From Streptomyces albiflavescens (GTDB lineage Bacteria > Actinomycetota > Actinomycetes > Streptomycetales > Streptomycetaceae), in NCBI RefSeq assembly GCF_014645835.1, contig NZ_BMMM01000004.1, forward strand, positions 250,470-314,469: a stretch of DNA of 64,000 bases, given 5' to 3'. Both the position numbers and the translations under genes were made by a program. Below, piece after piece: positions 35,813 to 45,125 of the stretch (position 1 is its first letter; each line of letters starts with the position of its first letter). A model generated the notes under the pieces. That model was not told where the DNA came from, ran no database searches, and worked only from the letters and a program-made list of their open reading frames with translations.

Positions 35813-36877
35813 GTGCTGCCGCATCGACTGGGCCGTGCCGAAGCCGGCGTCCCGCGCCACGTGGTCGATCGACAGGTCGCTGGACTCCAGCAGGTGCCGG
35901 GCCCGTTCGACGCGCTGCTGGGTGAGCCACTGCCCGGGGCTGACGCCGACCTCCTCGCGGAAGCGGCGCGTGAAGGTGCGTACGGACATGGACTCCTGCT
36001 CGGCCATGTCGCGCAGCTGGATCGGCTCGTGGAGGCGGCCGAGCGCCCAGGCGCGGGCGGCGGTCGTGCCGGCCGCCTGCGCGTCCGGCACGGGGCGCTG
36101 GATGTACTGCGCCTGGCCGCCGTCGCGGTGCGGTGGTACGACGGTGCGGCGGGCCACCTCGTTGGCGACGGCGGCGCCGTGGTCGCGGCGTACGAGATGG
36201 AGGCACAGGTCGATACCGGCCGCGACACCGGCGGAGGTGAGGACGTCCCCGTCGTCGATGAAGAGCACATCGGCGTCGACGTTGATCCGGGGGAAGAGCT
36301 CCTGGAAGTGCTCGGCGTGCATCCAGTGCGTGGTGGCCGGGCGGCCGTCGAGACAGCCGGCGGCGGCGAGGACATAGCCGCCGGTGCAGATGGAGACGAG
36401 GCGGGTGCCGGGGCGGATGTGGGCGAAGGCGGCGGCCAGTTCGGGGGTGAGCACGCCTTCCTCGTAGACGGGGCCGAGTTCGTACGAGGCGGGGACGACG
36501 ACGGTGTCGGCGGTGGCCAGCGTCTCCGGGCCGTTCGCGACGAGGACGGCGAAGTCGGCGTCCGTCGCGACCGGGCCGGGCGGCCGGACCGAGCAGGTGA
36601 CGACGTCGTACAGGGGCCGTCCGTCCGCGTCGCGTGCCTTGCCGAAGATGCGTTGCGGGATGCCCAGCTCGAAGGGCAGCAGCCCGTCGAGGGCGAGGAC
36701 GACGACGCGATGGCTGGAGGGCACCTGCTGCCGGGAGGCTGCTGCCGGTGCGGGTGCCTGCTGCGAGGGCGCCGTGTGCGAGGGTGCCGTCTGCGCGGGT
36801 GCCGTGTGCGCGGGTGGCTGCTGCGAGGGCGCCGTCTGCGCGGGTGCGGTGTGCGAAGGTGCCTGCTGTTCGGCCAT
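35711..36877 (-). CDS. GlxA-type AraC-family transcriptional regulator
   Basis: 388 aa. The first about 50 residues are a low-complexity Ala/Pro/Ser/Gln/Thr run with repeated TAPAQTAPS-like elements. A DJ-1/PfpI (GATase1-like) domain follows (VVVLALDGLLPFELGIPQRI, then SICTGGYVLAAAG with a Cys at the nucleophile elbow). The C-terminal AraC HTH reads SVRTFTRRFREEVGVSPGQW and DHVARDAGFGTAQSMRQHL. Divergent from the MFS gene at 36949, its likely target. Confidence 0.88.
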   Translation of the reverse strand: MAEQQAPSHTAPAQTAPSQQPPAHTAPAQTAPSHTAPSQQAPAPAAASRQQVPSSHRVVVLALDGLLPFELGIPQRIFGKARDADGRPLYDVVTCSVRPPGPVATDADFAVLVANGPETLATADTVVVPASYELGPVYEEGVLTPELAAAFAHIRPGTRLVSICTGGYVLAAAGCLDGRPATTHWMHAEHFQELFPRINVDADVLFIDDGDVLTSAGVAAGIDLCLHLVRRDHGAAVANEVARRTVVPPHRDGGQAQYIQRPVPDAQAAGTTAARAWALGRLHEPIQLRDMAEQESMSVRTFTRRFREEVGVSPGQWLTQQRVERARHLLESSDLSIDHVARDAGFGTAQSMRQHLQAALGVTPTAYRRTFRSGAGGAFDNSLVSSGG

Positions 36878-36948
36878 GGCCCGATCCTAGCGAATGCTGT
36901 CCCTTGGGCCAGTGGTTCGCCGGGGCCCGATCCCGGAAGCTCTATGAC

Positions 36949-38256
36949 GTGACCCAGACAACCGATGCCATCACCCCCACACAGGAGCCCTCCGTCCCGG
37001 GCCGCCCCCGTATCCACCGCGCATGGTTCGTCGCCGCCGTCACCTTCGTGACGATCATCGGTGCGGCGGCCTTCCGTTCGCTGCCGGGGCTGCTGATCGA
37101 TCCGCTGCACCAGGAGTTCCACTGGTCGCGCGGCACGATCGGCGCGGCGGTCTCGATCAACCTCGCGCTGTACGGACTGACGGCGCCCTTCGCGGCCGCG
37201 CTGATGGACCGCTTCGGCATCCGGCGCGTGGTGGCCGTCGCCCTGACGGTGATAGCGCTCGGTTCCGGGCTGACCGTGTGGATGACGGCCGCCTGGCAAC
37301 TCCTGCTCTGCTGGGGCCTGCTGGTCGGTCTGGGCTCCGGCTCGATGGCGCTCGCGTTCGCGGCGACGGTCACGAACCGCTGGTTCACCGAGCGGAAGGG
37401 CCTGGTGACGGGCATCCTGACGGCGGCCTCGGCTTCCGGCCAGCTGATCTTCCTTCCGCTGCTCTCCTGGATCGTCACGGAGCACGACTGGCGTCCCGCC
37501 GCGGTGACGGTGGCCCTGGCGGCCCTCGCGGTCGTTCCCTTCGTATGGCTGCTGCTGCGGGACCACCCGGCGGACGTGGGTCAGAAGCCGTACGGGGCGA
37601 AGGAGTTCGTGCCGAAGCCCGAGCCGGTGCAGGGGGCCGCCCGGCGCGCGGTGACCGTCCTGCTCTCCGCGGTCCGTACCGGCCCCTTCTGGCTGCTGGC
37701 GGGGACGTTCGCGATCTGTGGCGCCTCCACGAACGGCCTGATCCAGACCCACTTCGTGCCCGCGGCCCACGACCACGGCATGCCCGTCACGGCCGCCGCC
37801 TCGCTCCTCGCGGTGATCGGCGTCTTCGACGTGGTCGGCACGGTCGCCTCGGGCTGGTTCACCGACCGCTTCGAGCCCCGCCGGCTGCTGGCGGTGTACT
37901 ACGCGCTGCGTGGCATCTCGCTGCTCTTCCTTCCGATGCTCCTGGCCTCGACCGTGCACCCCCCGATGATCTTCTTCATCGTCTTCTACGGCCTCGACTG
38001 GGTCGCCACGGTCCCGCCCACCCTGGCCCTGTGCCGCGAGCAGTACGGCGAGGACAGCGCCATCGTCTTCGGCTGGGTCCTCGCCTCGCACCAGGTCGGC
38101 GCCGCCCTCGTCGCCTTCCTCGGCGGCGTCGCACGGGACACGTTCGGCTCGTACAACGTCGTCTGGTACGCCTCGGGCGCATTGTGCGCGGTGGCGGCGC
38201 TGATGGCGCTGGTGATCCGGCGGCGACCGGTTCGGATGGCGACGGCCCTGGCCTGA
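36949..38256 (+). CDS. MFS transporter (monocarboxylate/oxalate-formate type)
   Basis: 435 aa, about 12 membrane helices. MFS signature between helices 2 and 3: ALMDRFGIRRVVAVALTVIA. Similar to the OxlT/MCT-like branch, which carries monocarboxylates. GTG start 72 bp from the divergent GlxA regulator. The regulator-transporter pair is a common arrangement. Confidence 0.82.
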   Translation: MTQTTDAITPTQEPSVPGRPRIHRAWFVAAVTFVTIIGAAAFRSLPGLLIDPLHQEFHWSRGTIGAAVSINLALYGLTAPFAAALMDRFGIRRVVAVALTVIALGSGLTVWMTAAWQLLLCWGLLVGLGSGSMALAFAATVTNRWFTERKGLVTGILTAASASGQLIFLPLLSWIVTEHDWRPAAVTVALAALAVVPFVWLLLRDHPADVGQKPYGAKEFVPKPEPVQGAARRAVTVLLSAVRTGPFWLLAGTFAICGASTNGLIQTHFVPAAHDHGMPVTAAASLLAVIGVFDVVGTVASGWFTDRFEPRRLLAVYYALRGISLLFLPMLLASTVHPPMIFFIVFYGLDWVATVPPTLALCREQYGEDSAIVFGWVLASHQVGAALVAFLGGVARDTFGSYNVVWYASGALCAVAALMALVIRRRPVRMATALA

Positions 38257-38315
38257 CCGAGGCCGACGGGATGAAGCAGGCCTGGTCGACCGGATGAGGG
38301 GCGTCCGGACAGGTC

Positions 38316-38945
38316 CTAGATGAAGCGCCCCTTGTGGAACAGCAGTGGCGTCATGTCGTCGGCGCCGTCCCCGGTGCCGAGCGCGTTCACCCGCCCCACC
38401 ACGATCAGGTGGTCCCCGCCCGTGTGCACCGCGTGGATCGTGCAGTCGATCCAGGCCGCGGCGTCCGCGAGGCGGGGTGAGCCGGAGACGGGCGCCGCGT
38501 CGTACACGACCCCGGCGAACTTGTCCGCGCCGCTCACCGCGAAGCCGCGGCACAGTTCGCCCTGGTGGGCGCCGAGGACGTTCACGCAGAAGACGCCCGC
38601 GCGTGCGATCCGCGGCCAGGTCGTCGACGTACGGCCGACCATGAAGCAGACCAGCGGAGGGTCGAGGGAGAGGGAGGAGAAGGACTGGCAGGCGAAACCG
38701 GCCGGGCCCGTCATGTCTTCGCCGTCGCCGGCCGGTGCGGTCACCACGGTCACGCCGGTGGCGAAGTTCCCCAGCACGCGGCGGAACTCGGCCGGATCGA
38801 CCGGCGCCCGTTCGTCGTCGCCGACCGCGCGCAGATCCGGGCGCGGCAATGCCTCGACGGGCCCCGCGACGGTGGGGGCCCCGGCCGACCTGAGGTAGCG
38901 GACGGCGGCGGCCGCCATCCCTGCGTGTCCCATCACATCAACCAT
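38316..38945 (-). CDS. Flavin reductase (HsaB/HpaC-like)
   Basis: 209 aa. FMN-binding split-barrel reductase: FATGVTVVTAPAG near 62, then GFACQSFSSLSLDPPLVCFM, then RTSTTWPRIARAGVFCVNVL. Supplies reduced flavin to a two-component monooxygenase, whose oxygenase component is not in the window. The island operator 38951-38965 is only 5 bp upstream of the ATG; a second ATG at 38933 is possible. Confidence 0.85.
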   Translation of the reverse strand: MVDVMGHAGMAAAAVRYLRSAGAPTVAGPVEALPRPDLRAVGDDERAPVDPAEFRRVLGNFATGVTVVTAPAGDGEDMTGPAGFACQSFSSLSLDPPLVCFMVGRTSTTWPRIARAGVFCVNVLGAHQGELCRGFAVSGADKFAGVVYDAAPVSGSPRLADAAAWIDCTIHAVHTGGDHLIVVGRVNALGTGDGADDMTPLLFHKGRFI

Positions 38946-38950
38946 TGAAG

Positions 38951-38965
38951 CTGACGGATCGTCAG
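38951..38965. promoter_or_regulatory. Island operator, flavin reductase promoter
   Basis: CTGACGGATCGTCAG, one mismatch to a perfect palindrome. Immediate proximity to the start codon suggests it blocks initiation directly. Confidence 0.7.
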
Positions 38966-39068
38966 ATAGGAAGGGGTGCGACCCCGCGCCCCCTGCCCCG
39001 CCCCTCCCGTGTCCCTGCCCCGCCCCTCCCGTGTCCCTCCCCCGTACCCCCCACGTATCTTTCGCCTC

Positions 39069-40034
39069 ATGGGGTGGGGAGACACATGGCGGTCCAAGCG
39101 CTCAGGGCTGGGCTGGGCGAACGCCGAACTGAACGTTGCCGCGGCACTCTGCGCGGCGCAGCTGGCGGTGTCCTGCGCGATCTGGTGGGTCGGGACGTTC
39201 GACGACGACGCCCACGGCGCGGGGTCCGGCGGTGGACTCGCCGCCGCCGGTCTGCTGTGCATGCTCGTCTTCGGCCCGCTGCTCCTCGCCGTCCTGGGCC
39301 TGTTGCACGCGGCCGCGCACACCATGCCGGCCGCCACGCTCGCCCGCCTCGCGACCCGGCGCGTCGGCGGCTCCGAGGAGGCCTGGCACCTGGCGTTCGT
39401 GGCCGTACTCGGTGTGCTCTGGGCGGCCGTGGCCGTCGTACTCGGCGTCCCGCCCACCGGCACGATCGCCCTGCTCATCGCGGCGTCCGGTGTCGTGCCC
39501 GCGCTGGGCGTCAGGTACGTCCGGCGGCGGGAGCGCGCCACCGGCCGCGCCCCGCGCAGCCACCGCATCTGGGTCCGCTCGGCGCTCGCGTCGTTCGGAG
39601 CGTGCGTGCTGGTTGCCGGCGTGGGCCTCGTGGGCCTTTCCACGGGACTCATCAAGGAGTACGAGCCCCCGAAGCTGTCCGCCGAGCAGCTCGCGGGAGT
39701 CTGGCGGGGCGACGGTGGCGCCGTACTGCGGCTGCGCGCCGGCGGCCGGGCCGAACTCACCGCGCTGCCCGCCCAGCCCGAGTTCGGAGACGTGACGACC
39801 AAGGAATTCACGCGGTGCGACGGGACGGGGAGTTGGTTCCTCGACACCGAGGGCCGCTACGACCCGTACGTCGACACAGGTGATTCTTCGGGGCGCGACG
39901 GCGTCGTCGTACGCATCGAAGACTGCGGCCACGACACGTACTGGACCATCGGCGGCAGCGAGGCCCGCCCCGAGCTGTTCGTGCTGTTCGGCGACCCCGA
40001 CTCGGGGGACCTGCGCATCTTGAAGCGGGACTGA
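39069..40034 (+). CDS. Hypothetical membrane protein
   Basis: 321 aa. Four hydrophobic helices in the N-terminal 190 residues (ELNVAAALCAAQLAVSCAIW, LAAAGLLCMLVFGPLLLAVL, WHLAFVAVLGVLWAAVAVVL, SFGACVLVAGVGLVGLSTGL), then a beta-rich exterior domain with two Cys (TRCDGTG, IEDCGHD) resembling small Streptomyces lipoprotein-like modules (LSAEQLAGVWRGDGGAVLRL). No function recognised. Confidence 0.65.
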   Translation: MGWGDTWRSKRSGLGWANAELNVAAALCAAQLAVSCAIWWVGTFDDDAHGAGSGGGLAAAGLLCMLVFGPLLLAVLGLLHAAAHTMPAATLARLATRRVGGSEEAWHLAFVAVLGVLWAAVAVVLGVPPTGTIALLIAASGVVPALGVRYVRRRERATGRAPRSHRIWVRSALASFGACVLVAGVGLVGLSTGLIKEYEPPKLSAEQLAGVWRGDGGAVLRLRAGGRAELTALPAQPEFGDVTTKEFTRCDGTGSWFLDTEGRYDPYVDTGDSSGRDGVVVRIEDCGHDTYWTIGGSEARPELFVLFGDPDSGDLRILKRD

Positions 40035-40055
40035 CCCGGCGGCCGCCCGGCCGAC

Positions 40056-40997
40056 TCAGCGGCCCTTGTACCGAGGGCTGCGCCGCTCAACGAAACTTGC
40101 GACCCCCTCGTTGGCGTCGGCCGTCGTCATATTGATCTCCTGAGCGGCCGCCTCGGCGGCGAAGGCGGTCGCGCGGTCGGTGTCGAGGGAGGCGTTGACC
40201 AGCTGTTTGGTGAGAGCGAGGGCGCGGGTCGGGCCGGTGGCGAGGCGCTCGGACCACTCACGGGCGGTCTTCTCCAGTTCGTCCGGCGGCACGACCCTGT
40301 TGACCAGGCCGATCCGTTCCGCGTCCACGGCCGTCAGCGCGTCGCCGAAGAACATCAGCTCCTTGGCGCGCTGCGGACCGATGAGGCGGGGCAGCAGATA
40401 GGCCCCGCCGCCGTCGGGGACGAGCCCGCGCCGCACGAACACCTCGATGAACTTGGCAGGCTCCGCCGCGAGTACGAGGTCGCAGGCGAAGGCGAGATGC
40501 GCGCCGATCCCGGCCGCCGTCCCGTTGACCGCCGCGATCACCGGTTTCTCGCAGTCGAGGACGGCGGCGATCAGGCGCTGGGCGCCACGGCGGATGGTGC
40601 GGGCGACGTCGCCGGGCACCCGTTCCCCGGCCGGCGGTCCGCCGCGCAGGTCCGCGCCGGCGCAGAAACCGCGGCCCGTCGCCCTGATGACGACGGCCCG
40701 TACGTCCGGGTCGGCGGACGCCTCCGCGAGCAGCGCGATCACCCGTTCCCGCTGGTCCCAGGTGAGGGCGTTCATCGCCTCGGGGCGGTTGAGGGTGATC
40801 CACGAGACGGCGTTGTCAGTGGCGTGAAGTATCAATGAGTCGAGGGACTTTTCTGCGGATGCGGGGGATGCGGGGGATGCGGGGGATGCGGGGGATGCGG
40901 GGGATGCGGGAGCTGCACGGGATTCGGCGGATTCAGCGGACTCGCGGGGTTCAGGGGATTCGCGGGATTCAGGGGATTCACGGGGGGAGTCGGACAT
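40056..40997 (-). CDS. Enoyl-CoA hydratase/isomerase with PAS-repeat N-terminus
   Basis: 313 aa. The crotonase core begins at about 58: NRPEAMNALTWDQ, oxyanion residues in GFCAGADLRGG and NGTAAGIGAHLAFACDLVLA. An extra N-terminal 50 residues are Ser/Glu/Arg-rich, then six Pro-Ala-Ser triplets encoded by a 9-bp tandem repeat. Second gene of an operon behind the ADP-forming ligase. Lower-confidence detail: which of the two catalytic Glu is retained was not resolved. Confidence 0.88.
   Translation of the reverse strand: MSDSPRESPESRESPEPRESAESAESRAAPASPASPASPASPASPASAEKSLDSLILHATDNAVSWITLNRPEAMNALTWDQRERVIALLAEASADPDVRAVVIRATGRGFCAGADLRGGPPAGERVPGDVARTIRRGAQRLIAAVLDCEKPVIAAVNGTAAGIGAHLAFACDLVLAAEPAKFIEVFVRRGLVPDGGGAYLLPRLIGPQRAKELMFFGDALTAVDAERIGLVNRVVPPDELEKTAREWSERLATGPTRALALTKQLVNASLDTDRATAFAAEAAAQEINMTTADANEGVASFVERRSPRYKGR
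40861..40905. repeat. 9-bp tandem repeat coding Pro-Ala-Ser
   Basis: Five perfect copies of GCGGGGGAT on the plus strand (minus strand ATCCCCCGC), with degenerate flanks, inside the hydratase gene. The unit is a multiple of three, so length change would not shift frame. Confidence 0.95.
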
Positions 40998-41067
40998 GGG
41001 GGTACTCCGTTTCGTACGGGGAGTGGCGGGCCTCTTGCTCAGGAGGCGTGGAGGTGCGGATGACCGC

Positions 41068-43293
41068 TCAGCGGCACACCACCAGCGCGTCCAGCGCGAC
41101 GGCTCCCTGCCCCCTGGGCAGCACCATCAGTGGATTGATGTCCAACTCCGCGATGTCGTCCCCCAGCTCGAGCGCCATGCGCTGCACCCGGATCACGACC
41201 TCCAGCAACGCGTCCACATCGACCGGCGGCCCCCCGCGGACCCCGTCGAGGAGCGCCCGCCCCCGCAGCTCGGACAGCATGGCCCGCGCCTGGTCCTCGC
41301 CGAAGGGCGGCACGCGGACGGCCGCGTCCCGCAGCACCTCGACGAGGACGCCGCCGAGTCCGACGGTCACGGTCGGTCCGAAGAGTTCGTCGTGCGTGAC
41401 GCCGACGACCATCTCGACGCCCCGCTCGACCATCTGGCACACGAGCACCCCGTCGAGCGAGATCCCTTCGTAGCGCGCGATGTCGGTCAGCTCGCGGTAG
41501 GCGTCGCGGACCTGGCTGGCGGAGGTCAACCCGATCTTCACCAGGCCGAGTTCGGTCTTGTGGGCGATCTGCGCGCCGGAGGCCTTCATGACGACGGGGT
41601 AGCCGACCTGGCTCGCCGCCCGCACGGAAGCCGCCGCGCTGGTCACCAGCTGCTCGCGCGGCACGCGGATCCCGTACGCGCGCAGCAGCTGCTTGGCCGC
41701 GTGCTCGCTCAGCTGCTGCCCGGGACGCATCAGCGCCTGCGCCTTGCGGAAGGAGGGCGAGGGAGTGCGCGGTGCCTCGTCGAAGGGGGAGCGGTACGCG
41801 GAGACGAACCGGTGATGGTCCAGGTAGGCGCGCACGGCGGTGATGCAGTTGGCGAAGGTACGGAAGGTGGCGACCCGGGACGACCCGAGCAGCGTCTCGC
41901 GGTACGCGGCCTCCGTACCGACCGGCGACCCCCACACCACACACACCAGCTTGTCCGTCTGCTCCGCGGCGTCCACCAGATCCTGTGCGAGCTTGTCGCT
42001 CATGGGCGGGAAGGGCCCGGTGATGGGGCAGATCAGCACCCCGACGGCGGGATCGGCGAGGATCGCGTCGATGATCTTCCGGCCGCGCCAGTCGCCGACG
42101 GGGTGGCCGCCGTTGTCGACGGGATTGGCGACGTTCAGGTACTCGGGTATCCACTCGTGCAGCTCGGTCTGCTTGTCGGACGACAGCGTGGGCAGGGACA
42201 GGCCCGCCTCGCTCGCCAGGTCCGCGAAGTGCGCGCCCGTGCCGCCCGAGATCGAATAGACGACGACACCGTCGGCCCGGGGGGCGCGGGCGCGCGCCAA
42301 CAGGGCCGCGGTGTCCTGGAGTTCGTCGAGTCCGTCGACGCGGATCACGCCGTACTGCCGCATCGCCGCGTCCACCACCGTGTCGGCGCCGGTCAGCTTG
42401 CCGGTGTGTGAGGCGGCGGTACGGGCGCCGGTCTCGGTGCGGCCGACCTTGACGGCGACGACGGGCACCCCGCGCCGCGCGGCGCGGTCGGCGGCGAGCA
42501 TAAAGGACCGACCGTCCTTCAGTCCCTCGACGTAGCAGGCGATGGCGCCGACCTCGGGCTGTTCGGAGAAGTAGGAGATGAAGTCGGCGGTCTCCAGGTC
42601 GGCCTCATTGCCGGTGGGTGCCCAGTGGGAGAGCCGCACCCCCAGTTCCTGCATCGCGAACACCGGCCGTCCCTGGTGGCCGGACTGGGTGATGAGCGCG
42701 ATCGCTGGACCGTCGAGGTCGTCGCGGAACCTCTCGAAGGCGTTGAGGTTGGTGTTGGGCCCGAGCAGCCGCAGGCCGGAGCGGCGGACAGCGGTGGCGA
42801 GGCGGGTCTGAGCGGCGGCGCCCTCGGCTCCGGTCTCGGCGAACCCGGAGGCGAACGCGACGGCGAACTTCACCTTGGAAGCGGCCAGTTCCTCGATCAC
42901 GGGAAGGGGGTCGCCGACCAGGAGCACAGCCAGGTCGACCTGCTCGGGCAGGTCCGCGACGGAAGGGGAGCAGGGTATGCCGAAGACGGACTGACGGGTG
43001 GGGTGTACGGGGTGCAGCCGGGCACCGACCCGCTCGGCCCAGGCGATCAGCTGCCGGGTGATGCCGGTGTTCGGCCGTCCCTCGGCGTCCGAGGCGCCGA
43101 CGACGGCCACCGACTCGGGACGGAAGAAGCGGTCCAGGTCGGGTACGTCGGCGTACAGCGGACGGCCGCTGACGTCCAGGTCGTCGACCTCGGCCGGCCG
43201 GCCGTGCACGACCGGTGAGGGTTGCTCGCCGCAGGCGATGACCCGGGCCCGGCGGGAGTCGGTGGTGAGGGTGCCGTGGGTTGATCCAAGCAT
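41068..43293 (-). CDS. ADP-forming-type acyl-CoA synthetase (acetate-CoA ligase family)
   Basis: 741 aa. Order: CoA-binding Rossmann domain (about 55-180, with PESVAVVGASDAEG), two succinyl-CoA-synthetase-like flavodoxin domains including ITQSGHQGRPVFAMQELGV and SISGGTGAHFADLASEAGL, then a C-terminal ATP-grasp domain (about 500-735). The lysine-rich loop expected for ATP binding is QIAHKTELGLVKIG. Fused acyl-CoA synthetase capable of activating an acid with ATP. ATG at 43293 is supported by GGAGCGG and by the operators just upstream. Confidence 0.87.
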   Translation of the reverse strand: MLGSTHGTLTTDSRRARVIACGEQPSPVVHGRPAEVDDLDVSGRPLYADVPDLDRFFRPESVAVVGASDAEGRPNTGITRQLIAWAERVGARLHPVHPTRQSVFGIPCSPSVADLPEQVDLAVLLVGDPLPVIEELAASKVKFAVAFASGFAETGAEGAAAQTRLATAVRRSGLRLLGPNTNLNAFERFRDDLDGPAIALITQSGHQGRPVFAMQELGVRLSHWAPTGNEADLETADFISYFSEQPEVGAIACYVEGLKDGRSFMLAADRAARRGVPVVAVKVGRTETGARTAASHTGKLTGADTVVDAAMRQYGVIRVDGLDELQDTAALLARARAPRADGVVVYSISGGTGAHFADLASEAGLSLPTLSSDKQTELHEWIPEYLNVANPVDNGGHPVGDWRGRKIIDAILADPAVGVLICPITGPFPPMSDKLAQDLVDAAEQTDKLVCVVWGSPVGTEAAYRETLLGSSRVATFRTFANCITAVRAYLDHHRFVSAYRSPFDEAPRTPSPSFRKAQALMRPGQQLSEHAAKQLLRAYGIRVPREQLVTSAAASVRAASQVGYPVVMKASGAQIAHKTELGLVKIGLTSASQVRDAYRELTDIARYEGISLDGVLVCQMVERGVEMVVGVTHDELFGPTVTVGLGGVLVEVLRDAAVRVPPFGEDQARAMLSELRGRALLDGVRGGPPVDVDALLEVVIRVQRMALELGDDIAELDINPLMVLPRGQGAVALDALVVCR

Positions 43294-43329
43294 CGGTCCG
43301 CCCGCTCCTGTGTGACAGCCAACTTCTAA

Positions 43330-43344
43330 CTGACGCAGTGTCAG
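43330..43344. promoter_or_regulatory. Island operator, ligase promoter, proximal
   Basis: CTGACGCAGTGTCAG, a near-perfect palindrome 37 bp upstream of the ligase ATG. Confidence 0.7.
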
Positions 43345-43353
43345 ATTAACTAA

Positions 43354-43368
43354 CTGACGCCGCGTCAG
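43354..43368. promoter_or_regulatory. Island operator, ligase promoter, distal
   Basis: CTGACGCCGCGTCAG, a perfect palindrome. Centre-to-centre distance to the proximal site is 24 bp. Confidence 0.75.
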
Positions 43369-43459
43369 GAACCGTTGTGCAGGCAAAGACCTGTGGCGGG
43401 CACCTTGGCGGTACCCGCCACACGGAAGTCAGGAACGCCGTACGGAGGCAAGCGACCCG

Positions 43460-44962
43460 TCACAGCGCCGCCAGGACCTCCTTCGCCACCCGCTCGCCGG
43501 AGCGGACGGCGCCGTCCATGTAGCCGTTCCAGTAGGTGGAGGTCTCGGTGCCGGCCCAGTGGATGCCGCCGGCCGGTCTGCGCAGGGCCGGGCCGTACTC
43601 GGTGAGGACGCCGGGCGGGGCGTAGGCGACCGGGCCGCCGCGGGAGAAGCCCTCGTTGTCCCAGCGTTGGAGTACGAAGGAGGTGGGGGACTTGGCCTTG
43701 TCGCCGAAGTAGAGGGCGTAGTCCTTGAGGACGGCAGCCTTGACCTCGTCGACGGAAGAAGCGTCGAACGCGCGCATCTCGTCGGCCTCGATGAAGCCCA
43801 TCAGGGCGCCGTAGGAGGCGTCGGGCGGCGAGTTGTCGAAGGTGGAGCGGACGATGCCGGTATCGCTGACGACCTGGCCGTTGAGACCGTCGGCGCGCCA
43901 GAACGGGGTGTCGTACACGGCGATCGCCTTGCCGATCGAGCCCATCGGCAGCCGCTGGCTGAGCTGGTCGCGGTCGGCGGGCAGCAGCGGGTCGTACGTG
44001 ATGCGCGCGGCCAGCGGTGGCGGCAGGGCGACGACGACGCGGCGGGCGGTCACCGTGATCCCGTCCGCGGCCACCAGGTACTTGCTGCCGGACAGGGTGA
44101 TGGAGCGGACCGGGGCGCCGAGCACCACACGGTCGCCGAGGGTCGCGGCGAGCTTGATCGGCACCTGCTGGGAACCGCCGACGAAGCGGTTCTCCTGGGC
44201 GCCGGCGGCGGTCTCGGTCAGTCGTTCCAGGGTGCCGGGGGTCGAGGCGTTGCCGGCGGCGGCGATGTAGAAGAGGACGTGGAGGAGGGAGAGTTCGCGG
44301 GGCTGTGCCGAGAAGATGGACGTGCAGGCCACGTCGAAGAGGAACTTGGCGGAGGGGATGACGGCGTTCGCCCTGAGCCAGGTCTCGAAGGTCTGCCGGT
44401 CCCATTCCTCGGCCTTGGCGGCGGTCCAGGGCGCGTCGACCGGCACCTTCGTGGCCATGTCGTCGAGCAGGGCCTGGACGGCGGCGGCGTTGGCGAGTCC
44501 GGCGACGTCGATGGGCGGGACCGAGCCGAGGAGGCCGTCGGTGGCGTAGGGGGTACGGGTGCCGTCCTTGTAGAGCAGGTTCTTTCCGGTGTTGTACGTG
44601 GCGAAGGTCGCCACGCCCAGGGAGTCGGCGAGGGCCTTGATGCGGTCCTGGGTGGGGCCGATGAACTCGCCGCCTCCCTCGGTGAAACCGCCGTTCGCCA
44701 GCTTCAGGTTGACTACTCGGCCGCCGACGCGGTCGCGGGCCTCCAGGACGACCACGGACCTGCCGGCCGCCACCAGGTCACGGGCCGCGGTGAGTCCGGC
44801 GAGCCCGCCGCCGACGACGGCGACGTCGGCCTCGCGGGCCTCGCGGGCGGCGGAGGCTGCGGAGGCGGTGGTGCCGGTGAGGGCGACCCCCGCGAGCCCG
44901 GTCGCGGCGGCGCCGCCGAGTATCGAGCGCCGGGAGAGCTGTCTTTCTCGTGCCACGTTCAT
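43460..44962 (-). CDS. Tat-exported flavin monoamine oxidase
   Basis: 500 aa. Twin-arginine signal SRRSILGGAAATGLAGVAL (residues 9-27), FAD-binding VVGGGLAGLTAARDL (about 48-62), VVLEARDRVGGR and C-terminal IHWAGTETSTYWNGYMDGAV, which contains the GG/ATP-type FAD contact of the MAO family. Oxidises an amine outside the membrane. Downstream gene is the ligase, 166 bp away. Confidence 0.88.
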   Translation of the reverse strand: MNVARERQLSRRSILGGAAATGLAGVALTGTTASAASAAREAREADVAVVGGGLAGLTAARDLVAAGRSVVVLEARDRVGGRVVNLKLANGGFTEGGGEFIGPTQDRIKALADSLGVATFATYNTGKNLLYKDGTRTPYATDGLLGSVPPIDVAGLANAAAVQALLDDMATKVPVDAPWTAAKAEEWDRQTFETWLRANAVIPSAKFLFDVACTSIFSAQPRELSLLHVLFYIAAAGNASTPGTLERLTETAAGAQENRFVGGSQQVPIKLAATLGDRVVLGAPVRSITLSGSKYLVAADGITVTARRVVVALPPPLAARITYDPLLPADRDQLSQRLPMGSIGKAIAVYDTPFWRADGLNGQVVSDTGIVRSTFDNSPPDASYGALMGFIEADEMRAFDASSVDEVKAAVLKDYALYFGDKAKSPTSFVLQRWDNEGFSRGGPVAYAPPGVLTEYGPALRRPAGGIHWAGTETSTYWNGYMDGAVRSGERVAKEVLAAL

Positions 44963-45125
44963 CCTCCGTCGAATGCGAGAGGTTGGGTGGAGCTGGAAAG
45001 TGAGCAGGGCTCGCATTCTGGCCCCCATGGCCGGATCGGTACAGCACTCTCGCCACATCTGACGCACGCGTAACACAGGTGCTACGTCAGGAAGTTGAGA
45101 GTTTCTACGCCGGACGCCGCCGAAG

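Noticed and set aside
35554..38553. 999-codon minus-strand open frame
   Set aside because: Overlaps the MFS, GlxA and flavin reductase genes out of frame; no recognisable family; explained by third-position GC bias.
45059..45090. Additional island operator (CTGACGCACGCGTAA and nearby CTACGTCAG)
   Set aside because: Half-sites do not form the 15-bp palindrome; spacing wrong for the motif.
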